From NCBI RefSeq assembly GCF_042453785.1, contig NC_091661.1:26837501-26901500 (forward strand): a DNA stretch of 64,000 bases, given 5' to 3'. The translations under genes were made by a program, and so were the position numbers. Source of the DNA: Malus domestica (lineage: Eukaryota > Streptophyta > Magnoliopsida > Rosales > Rosaceae). Shown here piece by piece: positions 23,592 to 33,782 of this stretch. How positions within the stretch are numbered: the first letter of the stretch is position 1; each line of letters begins with the position of its first letter. The notes under the pieces were generated by a model that was given only the letters and a program-made list of their open reading frames with translations, was not told the DNA's origin and searched no databases.

Positions 23592-24329
23592 TTATTGGGT
23601 TGCAGCAATCATGTTCTTGAAATGAGGGGAACTTGCTTTTTGAGGAACCACATTCTCAAGTATGAAGAATTTGTTATAGTATCTTCCAAGTACCTCTGTC
23701 GAGTTTCTAATCATGCATTTGATTGTTCTCTGTTTTGTTCTAGTGTTCTTGTGTGGCATTGGTACCGGACGAGATCGGAGTGGGTCTCGAAGGCTTTGAG
23801 TGCGACGGTATTGCGGTTGACTACTACCACTTGCTCCCCTTGCAAATCGTTTGCTTCCCATTCCGTAAACTCCTCCTTGTCTAAACCATTCTTCTTCCTT
23901 CGACGCTCTAATGGCAGCAAGGTAATCTTCTTTCTCCGCAGGGTGCATGTCTGAAGGATATACATATCCATCCTCATCATCATCAACAGGATTGCTACTT
24001 TTATTGCCCATATATCCCCATCTTGCTGTAGATCTTATGTTTTCTTCAACAGATTTCTTATGTTGTTTGCTAGACTCTTTATCCTTTATCCATGCAATTA
24101 CCTCCTTCTTAATATCTGGTGGTACTTCTTTGCACTTCTTTACACTCTTATGTGGATCAAATCCGGCCAAATGATACTTTAACCGTGTAATTCCACCACT
24201 TTGAAATGTGGATTCACAAAATGTGCATATTGTGCCATGCTTATTGCCTTCTATTGGATGAGCATATTTCCATGCCACATCAAGACCACCAGGCACACTA
24301 GCTTCACTCGGTCTACTACTACTTGCCAT
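23592..24329 (-). pseudogene. zf-BED part of the hAT-like gene
   Basis: Starts at an ATG with MASSSRPSEASVPGGLDVAW. The BED finger follows as 'WKYAHPIEGNKHGTICTFCE' and 'GGITRLKYHLAG', giving the C-x2-C...H-x3-5-[HC] arrangement with an aromatic start. An acidic linker and an Arg-rich segment follow. The frame then slips before DUF659. Confidence 0.85.
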
Positions 24330-25190
24330 TTTTAATCTATCACACTTAAATATATTAAATTAACTCACAATATCAAATTTATCATAAAAATAATACAGAC
24401 CATGAGGGAGAGCCACATACCTGAAACAGCAGTCAAAGAGAACTTGCAAACAAGGAAAGAAGCTCACAAACTAAATAAAAATTGAAAAGCTCGCAGAGAA
24501 AGAAGAGAAGTGAAGATTTGGTGCCCCAAAAAAAGTAAAACAGCCTCTGATTTAAAGAGGGATTCTCTCGTGATAACAATGGGAAGTTTTGGGGGTTGGG
24601 GGACAATGGTATATGGGCTTTGCAGACTTTATTTTATGGATTCCATTTGGATGATTCTCTGGCTTTGATGGAAATAAAGGTAGTCAGATTTTTTTGGAGG
24701 TATATGGGCAGTGCATTGCATATTGCCAATTGCCTGACTTCAAAAAGTGAAAAAGAAACAACCAAAAAACAAAACAAATATTAAATGATAAAGAGTTCCA
24801 CAAGAAGCTCAGACACATGTGCATCGTTTTCTTGCGGGTATTAAAGATATATTTGACCAGAAATTTAATATTTGGATTTGTGTATTTCTTTCTCTTCAGA
24901 TAAGACACGTATGTCCCCTCAATTCATTGTGTATAGATTCTTTATAGTAATAATTAACGGATACTCCAAAAAATCTTTTGAATTGGATATTGCCAAAAGC
25001 TTTCACACATATCTAATCACTGCCCACATACCTCCAAAAAATCTTTTGGGTTTCAATTTGCTTCAAAACTTTTGAATTTTTTTGGGTTTTGTTATAGGTA
25101 TCAAGAAATATCAAGAATATCAGCAAAATATTGAAGATATCGCATTTATCGGGGATATATCGTCGATATAGGGGAAGATATGGCCTAGTG
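24330..25190 (-). mobile_element. 5' leader and right terminus of the hAT transposon
   Basis: No coding sequence. The part near 25085-25190 is rich in GATAT/ATCG motifs (GGGGATATATCGTCGATAT), mirroring the left terminus at 2217. The outermost bases TATGGCCTAGTG do not form a clean inverted repeat with the left end, so this end is probably eroded or was replaced where the Copia element begins. Confidence 0.5.
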
Positions 25191-25339
25191 TTAATAGAAC
25201 TAACACTTTACATATTTACCCTCAGTAATGTTAAGAATTACATAGTCAAGTATAACAACTATACAGAAGAGAAAGAACATTACACCTATTATTTGATTAC
25301 TCTTTACACCTCCTCAAGCTTAACTTGGCGTTAAAAGAA

Positions 25340-25967
25340 CCTAGAGGAAGCTTGGACTGCAAATACTGAAATCTATGTTTTGTCAAAGCTTTAGTATGAA
25401 TGTCTGCAAGTTGATCTTGACTGCAGACATATTGGACTTTGATCAAATGAACAAGAACAAGTTCTCTGATATAATGGTAATCAGTTTCGACATGCTCAGT
25501 TTAAGCATGGAAGACTGGATTTGATGCCAATGAGATTGCAGAGATGTTATCACATCATAAATCAAGAACTTTAAGTAGTGGTAGACCAATATCATTAAGA
25601 ACTTTGCAAATCCAAGTGATTTCTGCAGCAGTGCGAGCTAATGACCTATATTCAGCTTCTGTGGAACTGTGAGCAACAATGGATTGCTCATTGGCACTCA
25701 AACTAATCAAATTGGATCCCAGAAAAATGCAATAACCATTTGTAGATCTTCTGTCAAATGGACAGCCAGCATAGTCAGTATCTGAGAAGGCAGAGAGATG
25801 AAATGAACCCTTTTTAAACCATAATTCTTGTGTGAGAGAACCTTAAACAAACCTTAAGATTCTTTTGGCTGCCTACAAATGAGTTTCCCTTGGAGCATGC
25901 ATTAACTGACATACTTGATTAACTGCAAAGGATAAATCCGATCGAGTCCAAGTCATAAAGAAGTAAC
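25340..25967 (-). pseudogene. RNase H and C-terminus of Copia pol, first copy
   Basis: On minus it reads 'MTWTRSDLSFAVNQVCQLMH', 'DTDYAGCPFDRRSTNGYCIF' and 'AHSSTEAEYRSLARTAAEIT', the standard Copia RNase H block, where most elements have D-A-D-W-A-G. Frameshifts and stops break it. The right side is joined directly to an early integrase fragment. Confidence 0.85.
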
Positions 25968-25994
25968 TTCACTCTTGGACTTCATCAAACAAAC

Positions 25995-26237
25995 CTAAGT
26001 CATACGTGTGTAGTTATCAATAAAAGTAACAAACCAATGAGCACCACCAAGTGTAGCAGTTGTAGATGGTCCCCAAACATCAGAATGAATGATTATAAAC
26101 GGGATTGAACTTTTATTCAAACTAGGCAGAAACGAAGTAAGATGACTTTTAGCCATTTCACAAACACCACATTTAAAGTTAGAAATATCATGCTTACCAA
26201 ACAGGCTAGGAAACAGCCTCAGCAGATAGCCGAACAA
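25995..26237 (-). pseudogene. GAG-pre-integrase and start of Copia integrase
   Basis: Contains 'CGVCEMAKSHLTSF' (zinc-binding end of the pre-integrase domain) and 'IIHSDVWGPSTTATLGGAHW' with the first catalytic Asp of integrase, then 'FVTFIDNYTRMT' before a stop. The remaining catalytic residues are lost to the deletion near 25967. Confidence 0.85.
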
Positions 26238-26347
26238 AGCATGTCCAAGTCAACGATGCCACAACCAAATCTCCGAAGCTTTATTCCTATCCCCCAGATT
26301 TCCTTCCACTACAAGAGCTTAAGTCAACATTCAGGAACTGTTTGATG

Positions 26348-26770
26348 TCAGCTCCAAGTAGTAGAGCTTCCCTTTCCTAATACCATAACCAATCGTCTTG
26401 CGAGTCCGAATGTCCTTAAAAACACAAAAAGAAGCCAAAAAATCATAAGACAATGCAGGACGACAGTTATTTGAGCAACAGATAATAAATTATAGTTAAG
26501 AGAAGGAACAACAAGTACAATATCAAGACTAGGGGTATCTGAAAGGGAAACGGTTCCCTCCTCAATAATAGAGGCATGATTACCATTGGCGACACTGACG
26601 ACAATTTTGGTGGATGGTTTTAGGGTTTCGACCTGTCTAGAATCACAAGTCATATGTTCAGTAGCACCAGAATCGATTATCCATGTATTATTTTTAACAG
26701 ATGCAGAAACCATTAAAGCCTTACCATCATTACTTGTATGTTCAAAATTTACCTTAGCTTTGACAATCAA
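26348..26770 (-). pseudogene. Copia aspartic protease region, first copy
   Basis: Contains 'NNTWIIDSGATEHMTCDSR', the aspartic protease active site D-S-G-A of Copia elements, and 'VPSLNYNLLSVAQ', the conserved block before the pre-integrase domain. It continues from the zinc-knuckle segment, from which it is now separated by the Cassandra solo LTR. Confidence 0.85.
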
Positions 26771-26808
26771 TGCACGTGACTTGTTACATCAGAGATCACG
26801 AGTCTTAT

Positions 26809-27102
26809 TGTAACATCCCACATCGCCCAGAGGAGTGATCCTTAAATGTATATTCCCATCCCTACCTAGCATGAGGCCTTTTGGAAGCTTACTGGCTTCG
26901 GGTTCCATAGGACCATAGGAACTCCGAAGTTAAGCGAGTAGCGCGCGAGAGCACTCCCATGATGGGTGACCCACTAGGAAGTTGCTCGTGAGTTCCCAGA
27001 AACAAAATCGTGAGGGCGTGGTCGGGGCCCAAAGCAGACAATATCATGCTACGGTGGTGGAGCGGGCTCGAGAAGTGGTCCGTCCCGGGCTAGGATGTGA
27101 CA
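26809..27102 (+). mobile_element. Cassandra-type TRIM solo LTR containing 5S rRNA-like sequence
   Basis: 294 bp from TGTAACATCCCACATCG to GGGCTAGGATGTGACA, flanked by CTTAT and CTTGT (a 5-bp TSD with one change). Inside, about 26875-27000 matches 5S rRNA on the plus strand: GAACTCCGAAGTTAAGCG (A-box region) and GATGGGTGACCCACTAGGAA (C-box region). This combination defines Cassandra terminal-repeat retrotransposons in miniature. It splits the Copia gag between the zinc knuckle (27175-27260) and the protease. No second LTR or primer site follows, so it is a solo LTR. Confidence 0.93.
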
Positions 27103-27174
27103 CTTGTCCCAATTATCAGGATAGCCAATAAGCTCGAAACATCGATTTATCGAATGTCCTTTCAGGCTGCAATG

Positions 27175-27294
27175 AGGGCATGTGCTAAGCAGACTATAGG
27201 AGGAATCTCCAAGAGCATTGAGCCGGTGACTAATGGCCCAACTCTGTTCAGTTTGATCAGTTCGATTTGGATGAGCACTTGCCTGGACTGTCAT
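27175..27294 (-). pseudogene. Copia gag zinc knuckle, first copy
   Basis: Reads 'CPHCSLKGHSINRCFELIGY' and 'PDNWDKC', the C-x2-C-x4-H-x4-C knuckle followed by the G-Y-P-x-W tail typical of Copia gag. Confidence 0.88.
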
Positions 27295-27995
27295 TTCTCG
27301 GGGTGATCTGGATTTAACTTGATAAGGCCCAAGCTTCCAAAAAATAAGTCAAACTTGAAACCTAAACAAAACAATAGGATTTAAACCTAAAAAAAAATAT
27401 CCCGTGTGGGCCTCAAAACAAAACAACTTGTGGGCTAAAAAATTTCCTTCTTTTTTTTTTTAGGCAAAATACTATTTACTACCTTCAAGTTTCATGGTTT
27501 TCAACATTTAGTACATCAATTTTTTTTTTATCCCTGAGTCATACCTAAAGTGTTAATTTTGGGACAGTCTTATACATCCGTTAGTCAAACTGTTAAGTCT
27601 TCCGTTAACTGTGACGTGGAGCCCATGTGGACAACGACTGGGCGCCACGTGTCATCCACGTGAAAATTAAAAATAAATTATTTATAAAATAAATAAATAT
27701 AATAAAAATGTATATTTAAAAAAAAAAAAAAAACTTCATCTTCCCCAAATCCCACCTTCCCATCACCCACCTTTTCGTCTTCCCCAAATCCCACCCGTGC
27801 CCACCTCTTCGTCCTCCTATCGCTCCTTTATCGGCCTCCACCCATATGTGCAAATCCAATCCTCTCCCTCCCTTAACCCCGACCCACTCAATTTAAAAAA
27901 AAAAATAAAAAATGTTTCTGGGCACACCTTCTCCCTCCCTTCTCTCATCCGCACACCCTCATCAGCCTGTCATCGTCCAATTCACCTGCTAAAAG

Positions 27996-28277
27996 GGCAA
28001 GTCCGTCCACGCCCACATCATCAAAGTCGGTCCCATATCTTGCGTATACATCGCCAACGCCGTCTTCAACTTCTACGCCAAATGCGGGGACTTGCCCGGA
28101 CCTCACCTTGTATTTGACGCCATTTCCGACAAGGACGTCATCTCCTGGAACTCTCTCACCAATGGCTACTCCCAGCAGGGTCTTCGAGCCTCCTCTCTCA
28201 TCGTTGTTGAGCTTTTCTGGCTCATGTGGGTGGAGAACGCGTTCCCCAGTGCGCACACTATTTCCGGCGTCTTCACG
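27996..28277 (+). pseudogene. Captured pentatricopeptide repeat (PPR) fragment
   Basis: The open frame reads 'GKSVHAHIIKVGPISCVYIA', 'NAVFNFYAKCGDLPGPHLVF' and 'DAISDKDVISWNSLTNGYSQ', a textbook stretch of plant PLS-type PPR repeats. It covers about two to three repeats and has no start or end of the gene. It is joined in frame to the beginning of the MsrA fragment at 'GVFTG|QQF'. Confidence 0.9.
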
Positions 28278-28534
28278 GGTCAGCAGTTCACTCATTTTGG
28301 AGACAGTGCTTCCAGGGTGTCGAGCTGGAGTTTCAGCGAGTACCCGGCATGATGAAGACCAAGGTTGGGTACACCCAGGGGTTTCTGCACAACCCGAGTT
28401 ACGAGGACGTGTGTACTGGCACCACCCAGCATTCGGAGGTTGTGAGAGTGCAGTACGATCCTAAAGAGTGCAACTTTAAGAGCCTGCTCGATCTCTTCTG
28501 GTCCAGGCACGACCCCACCACACTCAATCGTCAG
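28278..28534 (+). pseudogene. Captured peptide methionine sulfoxide reductase A exon
   Basis: Starts 'QQFTHFG', then after a 1-bp deletion continues in another frame as 'CFQGVELEFQRVPGMMKTKV' and 'GYTQGFLHNPSYEDVCTGTT', ending 'FWSRHDPTTLNRQ' at a splice donor GTGCGT. This is the plant MsrA catalytic region. The active-site motif is G-C-F-W in the family; here the Cys is kept but Trp is Gln. The frameshift just upstream would prevent use of the fused PPR frame. Exon boundaries are kept, so capture was at the DNA level. Confidence 0.92.
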
Positions 28535-28580
28535 GTGCGTTGCTCTAAATTTTGGTAATTTGTTGTGGGTTGGACGAGAT

Positions 28581-28673
28581 CTGGTAATTGATGAGCAGGT
28601 AGACATTGAAGACGAAGATGATGATGCAGAGAACAATGGCGACGATGACGAGTGCGAGGTTGAAATCACCCAT
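28581..28673 (-). pseudogene. Captured first exon of an LMBR1/LIMR-family membrane protein
   Basis: The minus strand reads MGDFNLALVIVAIVLCIIIF then VFNVYLLINYQ, which matches the N-terminal signal-anchor region of the plant LIMR (LMBR1-like) proteins related to At5g01460. The preceding 135 bp look like its 5' UTR. Only 31 codons are present, and the sequence after Gln does not continue the protein. Its orientation is opposite to the PPR-MsrA pair. Confidence 0.8.
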
Positions 28674-29193
28674 CGCGGAGACGTCGTTTCAGCTGCTCTC
28701 AAATCGAATCGGAGAGATCGAGAAGGGGAATCAGAAATTAGGGTTAGGGATGTGAAATTACGCGTTCAAGTGATCGCAGATCTCTGTCGCTGGTCCGAAA
28801 AGGAGTAGAGCTGTTAAGGAAAGAGAAAGGGGGAAAATTGAGGGCTCGGTTCTAGTGAGGTGGTGAGGAAGGCGACGGGGGAGGCATAGTTTAGGTTGTG
28901 GTGGGTGAAGGAGAAGAACAGCTTTTTTTTTTTTTTTTTTTTTTTTTTTGTAATTTTTAATTTAATTTTTTTTATTTTTAATATCCACATGGAACACTTA
29001 TTGACACGTGGCGCCCAATCACTGTCCACTTGAGCGCCATGTCATCATTTAACGGAAGACTTAACAGTTTGACTAACGGATGTATGAGAATGTCCCAAAA
29101 TTTACACTTTAGGTATGACTCTGGGACGAAAAAAAATTGATGTACTAAATGTTGAAAACCACGAAACTTGAGGATAGTAAATAGTCTTTTGCC

Positions 29194-29690
29194 ATTTTTT
29201 TTTCTTTTCATCTTCTAGCGGTGCGGCTCAACCATTGCTTTTAGGAGAACAAAGATTTTGGCCGAGTAGGAGCCCTGTCAAGGAGTATCGACGATGACCA
29301 AAAAATAAGGGATAGCAGGTGAGGTTGGTTCGCGGTGCAGCAATTTGTGTTGCAGGTGGAGCGGGTATGAGTTGATGGTCATGTGCGTTCGGATAGTCAG
29401 ACCTCGAGTCGGGTATTGTGCAATGGGACAAGTCGTCTGGGCTGTAATCCGTGCAATCCTTCACGGTTTTAGATCAGTATCAGAAGCAAACAGGCCAACT
29501 GGTCTGATAGTGTCACACAACAGAGTGAAACGATTAGACGGATTCGGGTCAGTAACGACGGCGTCGCTCGCTGTTTTTTTTTTCCGAATTCAGAGATGGT
29601 AGCAACGACAATAGTCGCTCGCTTATCAAGGACGGCGCATCAAACACGGCTGAGCCGCAGCAATGATATCGTAGCTAGGATTTTTTTTTT
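29194..29690 (-). other. Copia gag leader region, first copy
   Basis: Between the Pack-MULE and the primer site. Degenerate, with no continuous gag frame. It is read as the 5' untranslated and N-terminal gag part of the first Copia element because of its position beside the primer site. Confidence 0.4.
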
Positions 29691-29693
29691 ACT

Positions 29694-29707
29694 TGGCTCT
29701 GATACCA
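29694..29707 (-). other. Primer binding site of the first Copia element
   Basis: Plus strand TGGCTCTGATACCA, the reverse of the Met-tRNA complement TGGTATCAGAGCCA. It lies just left of the LTR-like sequence starting TGCTTGAATGAT at 29718, so the element runs on minus. Confidence 0.85.
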
Positions 29708-29717
29708 AGAAAAAAAA

Positions 29718-29950
29718 TGCTTGAATGATAATTTTATTCTTCTCAATAAGAGGTATTTATACAAGGTGTACAACCCTAATGTAATAGGAAGAAAACTAAT
29801 AACACGAGATTACACGAAATTGATATCAATTAGGAATCCTACCTAAAATACAAAGTCAACAATAAATTTTAGGGTTTACCAAATAGGTCTTTAGTCGTAT
29901 TATGAGTGATTCTAATACCACATGAAAAAAAGAAATCATAATCAACTAAA
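29718..29950 (-). repeat. 5' LTR-like sequence of the first Copia element
   Basis: Starts TGCTTGAATGATAATTTT. On minus it has a TATA box (TATAAATACC, about 29752-29761) in the same relative place as in the second Copia LTR. Its outer end cannot be set by eye. The stretch 29950-30396 is AT-rich and I recognise nothing in it. Confidence 0.5.
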
Positions 29951-32900
29951 AACACTTATCTGAATTACAACCTCCGTTGAGCAATCTTTTGAGTGTCTGC
30001 ATTTCTCCTTGTATCGTGACAACTCCATAGCATAGACAAATGATATTCTACTCTCTTTCACTCACCTTATCACAACTCTATTCAATGGGGGCTAGAAGGG
30101 TTATTTCTATGTATCAAGTGAGAGAGTAGGGACCCTTGTTATATGGTAAAAGAGGTGGAATCCGAGTAGGGAACTTCCCATCATGTAATTCTATTTGAAC
30201 AAGACTTTATCACCTAAACTTTAGTATTCATATCTGATTAGGTTTACTAATCGTATCAGGATTGCTTTAGTTATAAATCCTAATAATACACTCTCCTTAT
30301 TAGTGTACAAGTATTATTGAAATCAATCTCTGCAATCCTTAATCTGTATGAGACGCTACACACAAGTGTGTAACTCTAATATAGACATGGCAGCATGGTG
30401 GTGGTGGGGAGCCCCGTCATGGTAACCTGGGCTGCGCTGTTGACACAAATTTTGGATCTTTTGAAACATTGGTGCAAAAGATCAATGCAGAAGGCGCTGC
30501 TTTGCAGGTTCTGGATGGCATCTTCTTGATTTTACAGCATTTATTCCATGTCATTCAACTAGATGCTTCAATCGATATTCAACCTGTTCACATGCTTGTT
30601 TGATCTTTCTTGGCAGCGGCTTGCTCTAGACAAAGAGTTGAAGAAACTTGTGGTTGAAACCCTTGCAAATCAAATAAACCCCAAAATATTCACTTCAATA
30701 CCATCTACGCCTGGTAATTCAGTATTTCCTTTTAGGTCTACTTAACATTAATTCTAGCCATATTCAAATTGCACAAATCCATACTGCCTGTTGTCTTACA
30801 TTGATAACAATGATAGCCTCTCAGAACGATGTAGTTTAGACTCCTCATGAACTGTTACTATTAGTTCCTTACGGAATGGTATATCTTCTTTCCAGTAATC
30901 TTGTAGGCTACTGTTGGCTGTTGATTTATGACGGTTAGACTTAATCTAAAACTTTAGCTCCAGAATAGAACTCATGTTGAAGATTAGTTGTTTTCTTGTT
31001 ACCCCATCTCAAGAATTATTCAACATTAAGGACTTTGGGATTTACAAAGGTTTCTGTTGTGGATCGCTTTGTCCAAAGAACTAGGTAGCAGTTGACCGAT
31101 ATCATATGCAGCACACAGTTATGGTTTTTGTTTCGCCTGAATATTCTTTAATTTGATTAACTTGTGACAAGACCCATTGGTTACTAAGGGAGCATCTTTG
31201 GTTCCATTGCTTGGTATTGACGTTTGATAGGAAAATTATCTTCTCATTAACTTCCAAATAAGATTACAGATAGGTATTTATACACACCTCATCACACAGA
31301 TGATTGACAGCACATTTACAACAAAACCTTACTGCCTAAACAATTCATTCAATCTATACTAAAACCCAAAAACAACTGAATCACTGTTCATAAACAATTC
31401 ATTCAATCTATACTAAAACCCAAAAACAACTGAATCACTGTTCATAAGAACAGTGTAGTTCCGATTTTGCCCTTGCTTAGTTTGTGTTATTACATGTCTG
31501 CCATTCGGTGTTGAGTTATTGAGCTGTCGTTCACTCTCTTCGACATCACAGCAAGAAAACTCAGTTTCCTCCTCCATCTGTTCATTCCTGCTCACTTCAA
31601 TTTGAACCAAAAAGATCCCCACCGAGTCTGGAGGGCTCCTCCATTCCTCCCTTAGTTTGTGTTATTACAAGTCTCCATATCTCTTCCCTCCGTGACTCAG
31701 CTGACGACGACAGGCTATTTCTGTTTGAAAGCCGGCAAATCAGACCTCAACGTTTTACCGATCGTCTCCCTTTCATCTCAGGAACAAGAAACACCCGTTG
31801 CATGCCTCAATTCGTTACGGTTTCGATGAGGATTTTTTTAATACTCCTCAAAGTTTTCCTGCGTTTATGCGACGATTCCGGCGAAGGTCGGCGTCGATGT
31901 TGGTCTCAAACTATTCCTCAACAACTCAGGTACCTTCTTCATGTATTGTATGTAAAGATTCTGCTTCAAATATTTGATTTAATATAAATGGGTTTTATTT
32001 AATTTTTCGTATTTTTTTCCTTCAAATTTCTGGGTTGTGCTCAAATTTTCGTTAAATTTGTGGGTTTTTTGGTGTGATTTTATCTGAAAGTTTTGGTTGC
32101 TCTGAAGGATGTTAAGCCCCCTCCCTCTCCTCTCTCTCTAAACTCTCTGTAGATTATGTTGGTTCTTAAAAGTCTCCAATTTTTTTATTTGGTTTCCTCT
32201 TAATTTTATTTATTATTGATTGTTGCCTAAAAATCTATGAAGGGTTTGCTCCTTTGATCGTGGACTAAAAGATTTGAATGAATTATGATAATCTCTTTAA
32301 CTTTAACTAGCTTTGATCATTTTCAATTAGAAGCCCTAAGTTTTCATGTTGGAAAAATTATCCCCAAAAGATCCGTATTTTATAGTTAATTTATTTTGGA
32401 CCCTTGAGTATGAGTATCAAACGCTTCATAAATAGCATTGCAACTTCCAGTTCATGCTGAGACCAGAAAGTGCTTTTGGCTCATACATTAAAGCAGTTCA
32501 TAAAGTTGTTCTCTTGCTTGATAGTTAGTTCATATTTCGATCTTTGATCATATTCCCAGAATCAATCCAACATATATATGTTTTTCATTACTCTTTCATC
32601 AGCAGGTCTCAATCAAAGTTGTGTATGCTTTGTGCAGATAGAGAAAGCGGCTGGGATATGAGCAATAAGCGTTTTTACAAAATCTTAATATACCAGTGCG
32701 AGTGAAGTGTGTCTGTTTACAAAATCTTAATATACCAGTGAACATTCAGGTAAATCTGTCTTTCATGGGTTTTTCTATTATTCTTTGCAGTTTTTCCCTG
32801 TTGCCTACCATTAATTACCAAATTATCTATGTGAACTAGGTCCAAGTTCAACTACTTATGATTTGGCATTATACTATATGATGAATTCTCCAGTCGAAGA

Positions 32901-32995
32901 TACACCCTTGCTACAGAGTTTTATCAAGGGGGATGATTCGTATGAAATTCAAGGTTTAACTATTAACTGATTCTTCTCTCCTCAGGGTTCATGGA

Positions 32996-33070
32996 TTGTT
33001 AAGCAATGTGTGGGAAGAAAGCATGCGGGCACTTGAAATCAATTATTTCCACGAGAAGAACTATTTGGAG
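32996..33070 (+). pseudogene. Captured exon of unknown gene inside the Helitron
   Basis: A 25-28 codon open stretch bounded by a good acceptor (TTCTCTCCTCAG before 32986) and donor (GTATAT after 33070). It reads 'VHGLLSNVWEESMRALEINY' and 'FHEKNYLE'. I do not recognise the family. Further sequence at 31640-31930 looks like a 5' UTR and first exon of a captured gene, but no clear product emerges. Confidence 0.4.
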
Positions 33071-33421
33071 GTATATCAATTTTTAGTATGCTTTTATATA
33101 TGTTCTTTGATCACCCTACTTTGTGGACAGCTTATTGATACTTCACTGAAATTCAAGGCCTTCTATTTTCGGGTTCAATTTGTTAGAGTATATAGAGTTA
33201 AGGTGATTCCAAGTGTCACATGATTTGTCTATATGTTTGTGAGGTTCAATCAATGTCATATGAAGATGGTAGCATGTGTTACAAGATTAAACCATCTCAG
33301 TGTAGTGTCAAGAGGCAGTTAGTGAGTCAGTTATTTTAGAGGGATATAATCGTCACTCAATGTGTAGTATTGCTTTTGGTAATTAATTAATTATTTTAAA
33401 TGCAATATCATGAATATTTAT

Positions 33422-33426
<5 letters not shown>

Positions 33427-33465
<39 letters not shown>
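33427..33465 (+). repeat. (AT)n microsatellite
   Basis: About 19 uninterrupted AT units within the Helitron, 110 bp before its 3' hairpin. Confidence 0.95.
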
Positions 33466-33467
<2 letters not shown>

Positions 33468-33782
33468 AAAGAACATCAGAACACACGAATGTAATATATG
33501 TACATATTAAACACTACTCCTTAACACATATATTTTCTACATTTTCTACATTTTCAACAATTTTCTAAACCCCGCAGCAACGCGCGGGTACACTTGCTTG
33601 TAACAACTATAACAAACTATAGAAGTATTTACAAATTGACATTTCTAAGTTTTATCTCTTACATTATGATCCTTAATATCCCCCCGCAAACTAATATGAG
33701 GGAACTGAAGAGATAGTTTGGTTCTGAGAAGTAGAAACCTTGGTTTAGGGAAGGACTTTGTACAGATATCGGCAACCTGATC

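Larger units (their letters stand above)
21148..24329 (-). pseudogene. hAT-type transposase-like gene (zf-BED, DUF659, hAT dimerisation), disabled
   Basis: The gene runs right to left: zf-BED exon, DUF659 exon with donor at 22580, exon 22366-22499, then an exon from 22274 with the hAT dimerisation domain and a disordered tail ending at the stop 21148-21150. Splice sites are good: GTATGT after 22581, acceptor TTTGTAG before 22499, donor GTAAGT after 22366, acceptor TTTTAG before 22274. Damage includes a +1 frameshift between the BED and DUF659 parts near 23590, loss of about 2 bp in the dimerisation domain after 'KQRNRLA', and a frame shift in the tail near 21240. One catalytic-region motif is T-N-N where homologues read T-D-N. 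The CGATAT-rich sequences outside suggest it is the transposase of the element spanning 2217-25190. Confidence 0.85.
27463..29193. mobile_element. Pack-MULE with three captured gene fragments
   Basis: Inverted terminal repeats of about 200 bp: the left starts GGCAAAATACTATTTACTAC, and the right end read in reverse starts GGCAAAAGACTATTTACTAT. Both continue with CCGTTAGTCAAACTGTTAAG further in. There is no transposase. The cargo is a PPR fragment, an MsrA fragment (both plus) and the first exon of an LMBR1-like gene (minus). The insertion site is a T run on both sides, so the 9-bp TSD expected for MULEs cannot be defined exactly. It lies inside the gag leader of the first Copia element. Confidence 0.9.
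25191..29950 (-). mobile_element. Decayed Ty1/Copia element, first copy
   Basis: Minus-strand order from right to left: LTR-like start (29718 onward), Met-tRNA primer site, gag region, zinc knuckle, protease, pre-integrase domain, start of integrase, then RNase H and a polypurine-like GAGGAGG near 25310. A Cassandra solo LTR and a Pack-MULE are inserted in its gag region. The reading passes from early integrase straight to RNase H near 25967, so the integrase core and nearly all of the reverse transcriptase are deleted. The left end (25191-25308) does not match the right LTR by eye, so the exact outer boundaries are uncertain. Confidence 0.75.
31353..33600 (+). mobile_element. Non-autonomous Helitron in the Copia LTR
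   Basis: Inserted between A (31352) and T (33601), as Helitrons do, without target duplication. It starts TCTATACTAAAACCC and ends with hairpin CCCGC-AGCAACGC-GCGGG (33571-33588), 12 nt before the terminus TACACTTGCTTG. The end CTTG differs from the usual CTRR. The first 39 nt plus 15 bp of host LTR are duplicated in tandem (31338-31445), giving two candidate starts at 31353 and 31407. The other Copia LTR supplies the empty site. There is no Rep/helicase gene; the interior holds intron-exon-like sequence. Confidence 0.85.
31225..33678 (-). repeat. 3' LTR of the second Copia element, interrupted by a Helitron
   Basis: 31225-31352 plus 33601-33678. Compared with the 5' LTR it has a 9-bp extra segment (TTCATTCAA) just before the Helitron and only a few base differences. 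It is followed inside by GGGGGG on minus (polypurine tract, about 33679-33686). Confidence 0.9.

Noticed and set aside
2209..25198. 8-bp target duplication for the large hAT element
   Set aside because: ATTGAGAC on the left and TTAATAGA on the right do not match, so the outer boundary is left open.
25191..25308. Matching 3' LTR of the first Copia element
   Set aside because: It has TG...CA-like limits and a purine tract beside it, but I see no similarity to the right-hand LTR at 29718, so it is not called as a pair.
26875..27000. A functional 5S rRNA gene
   Set aside because: The match is partial and diverged at both ends, sits inside a 294-bp TG...CA unit with a 5-bp duplication, and fits a Cassandra LTR.
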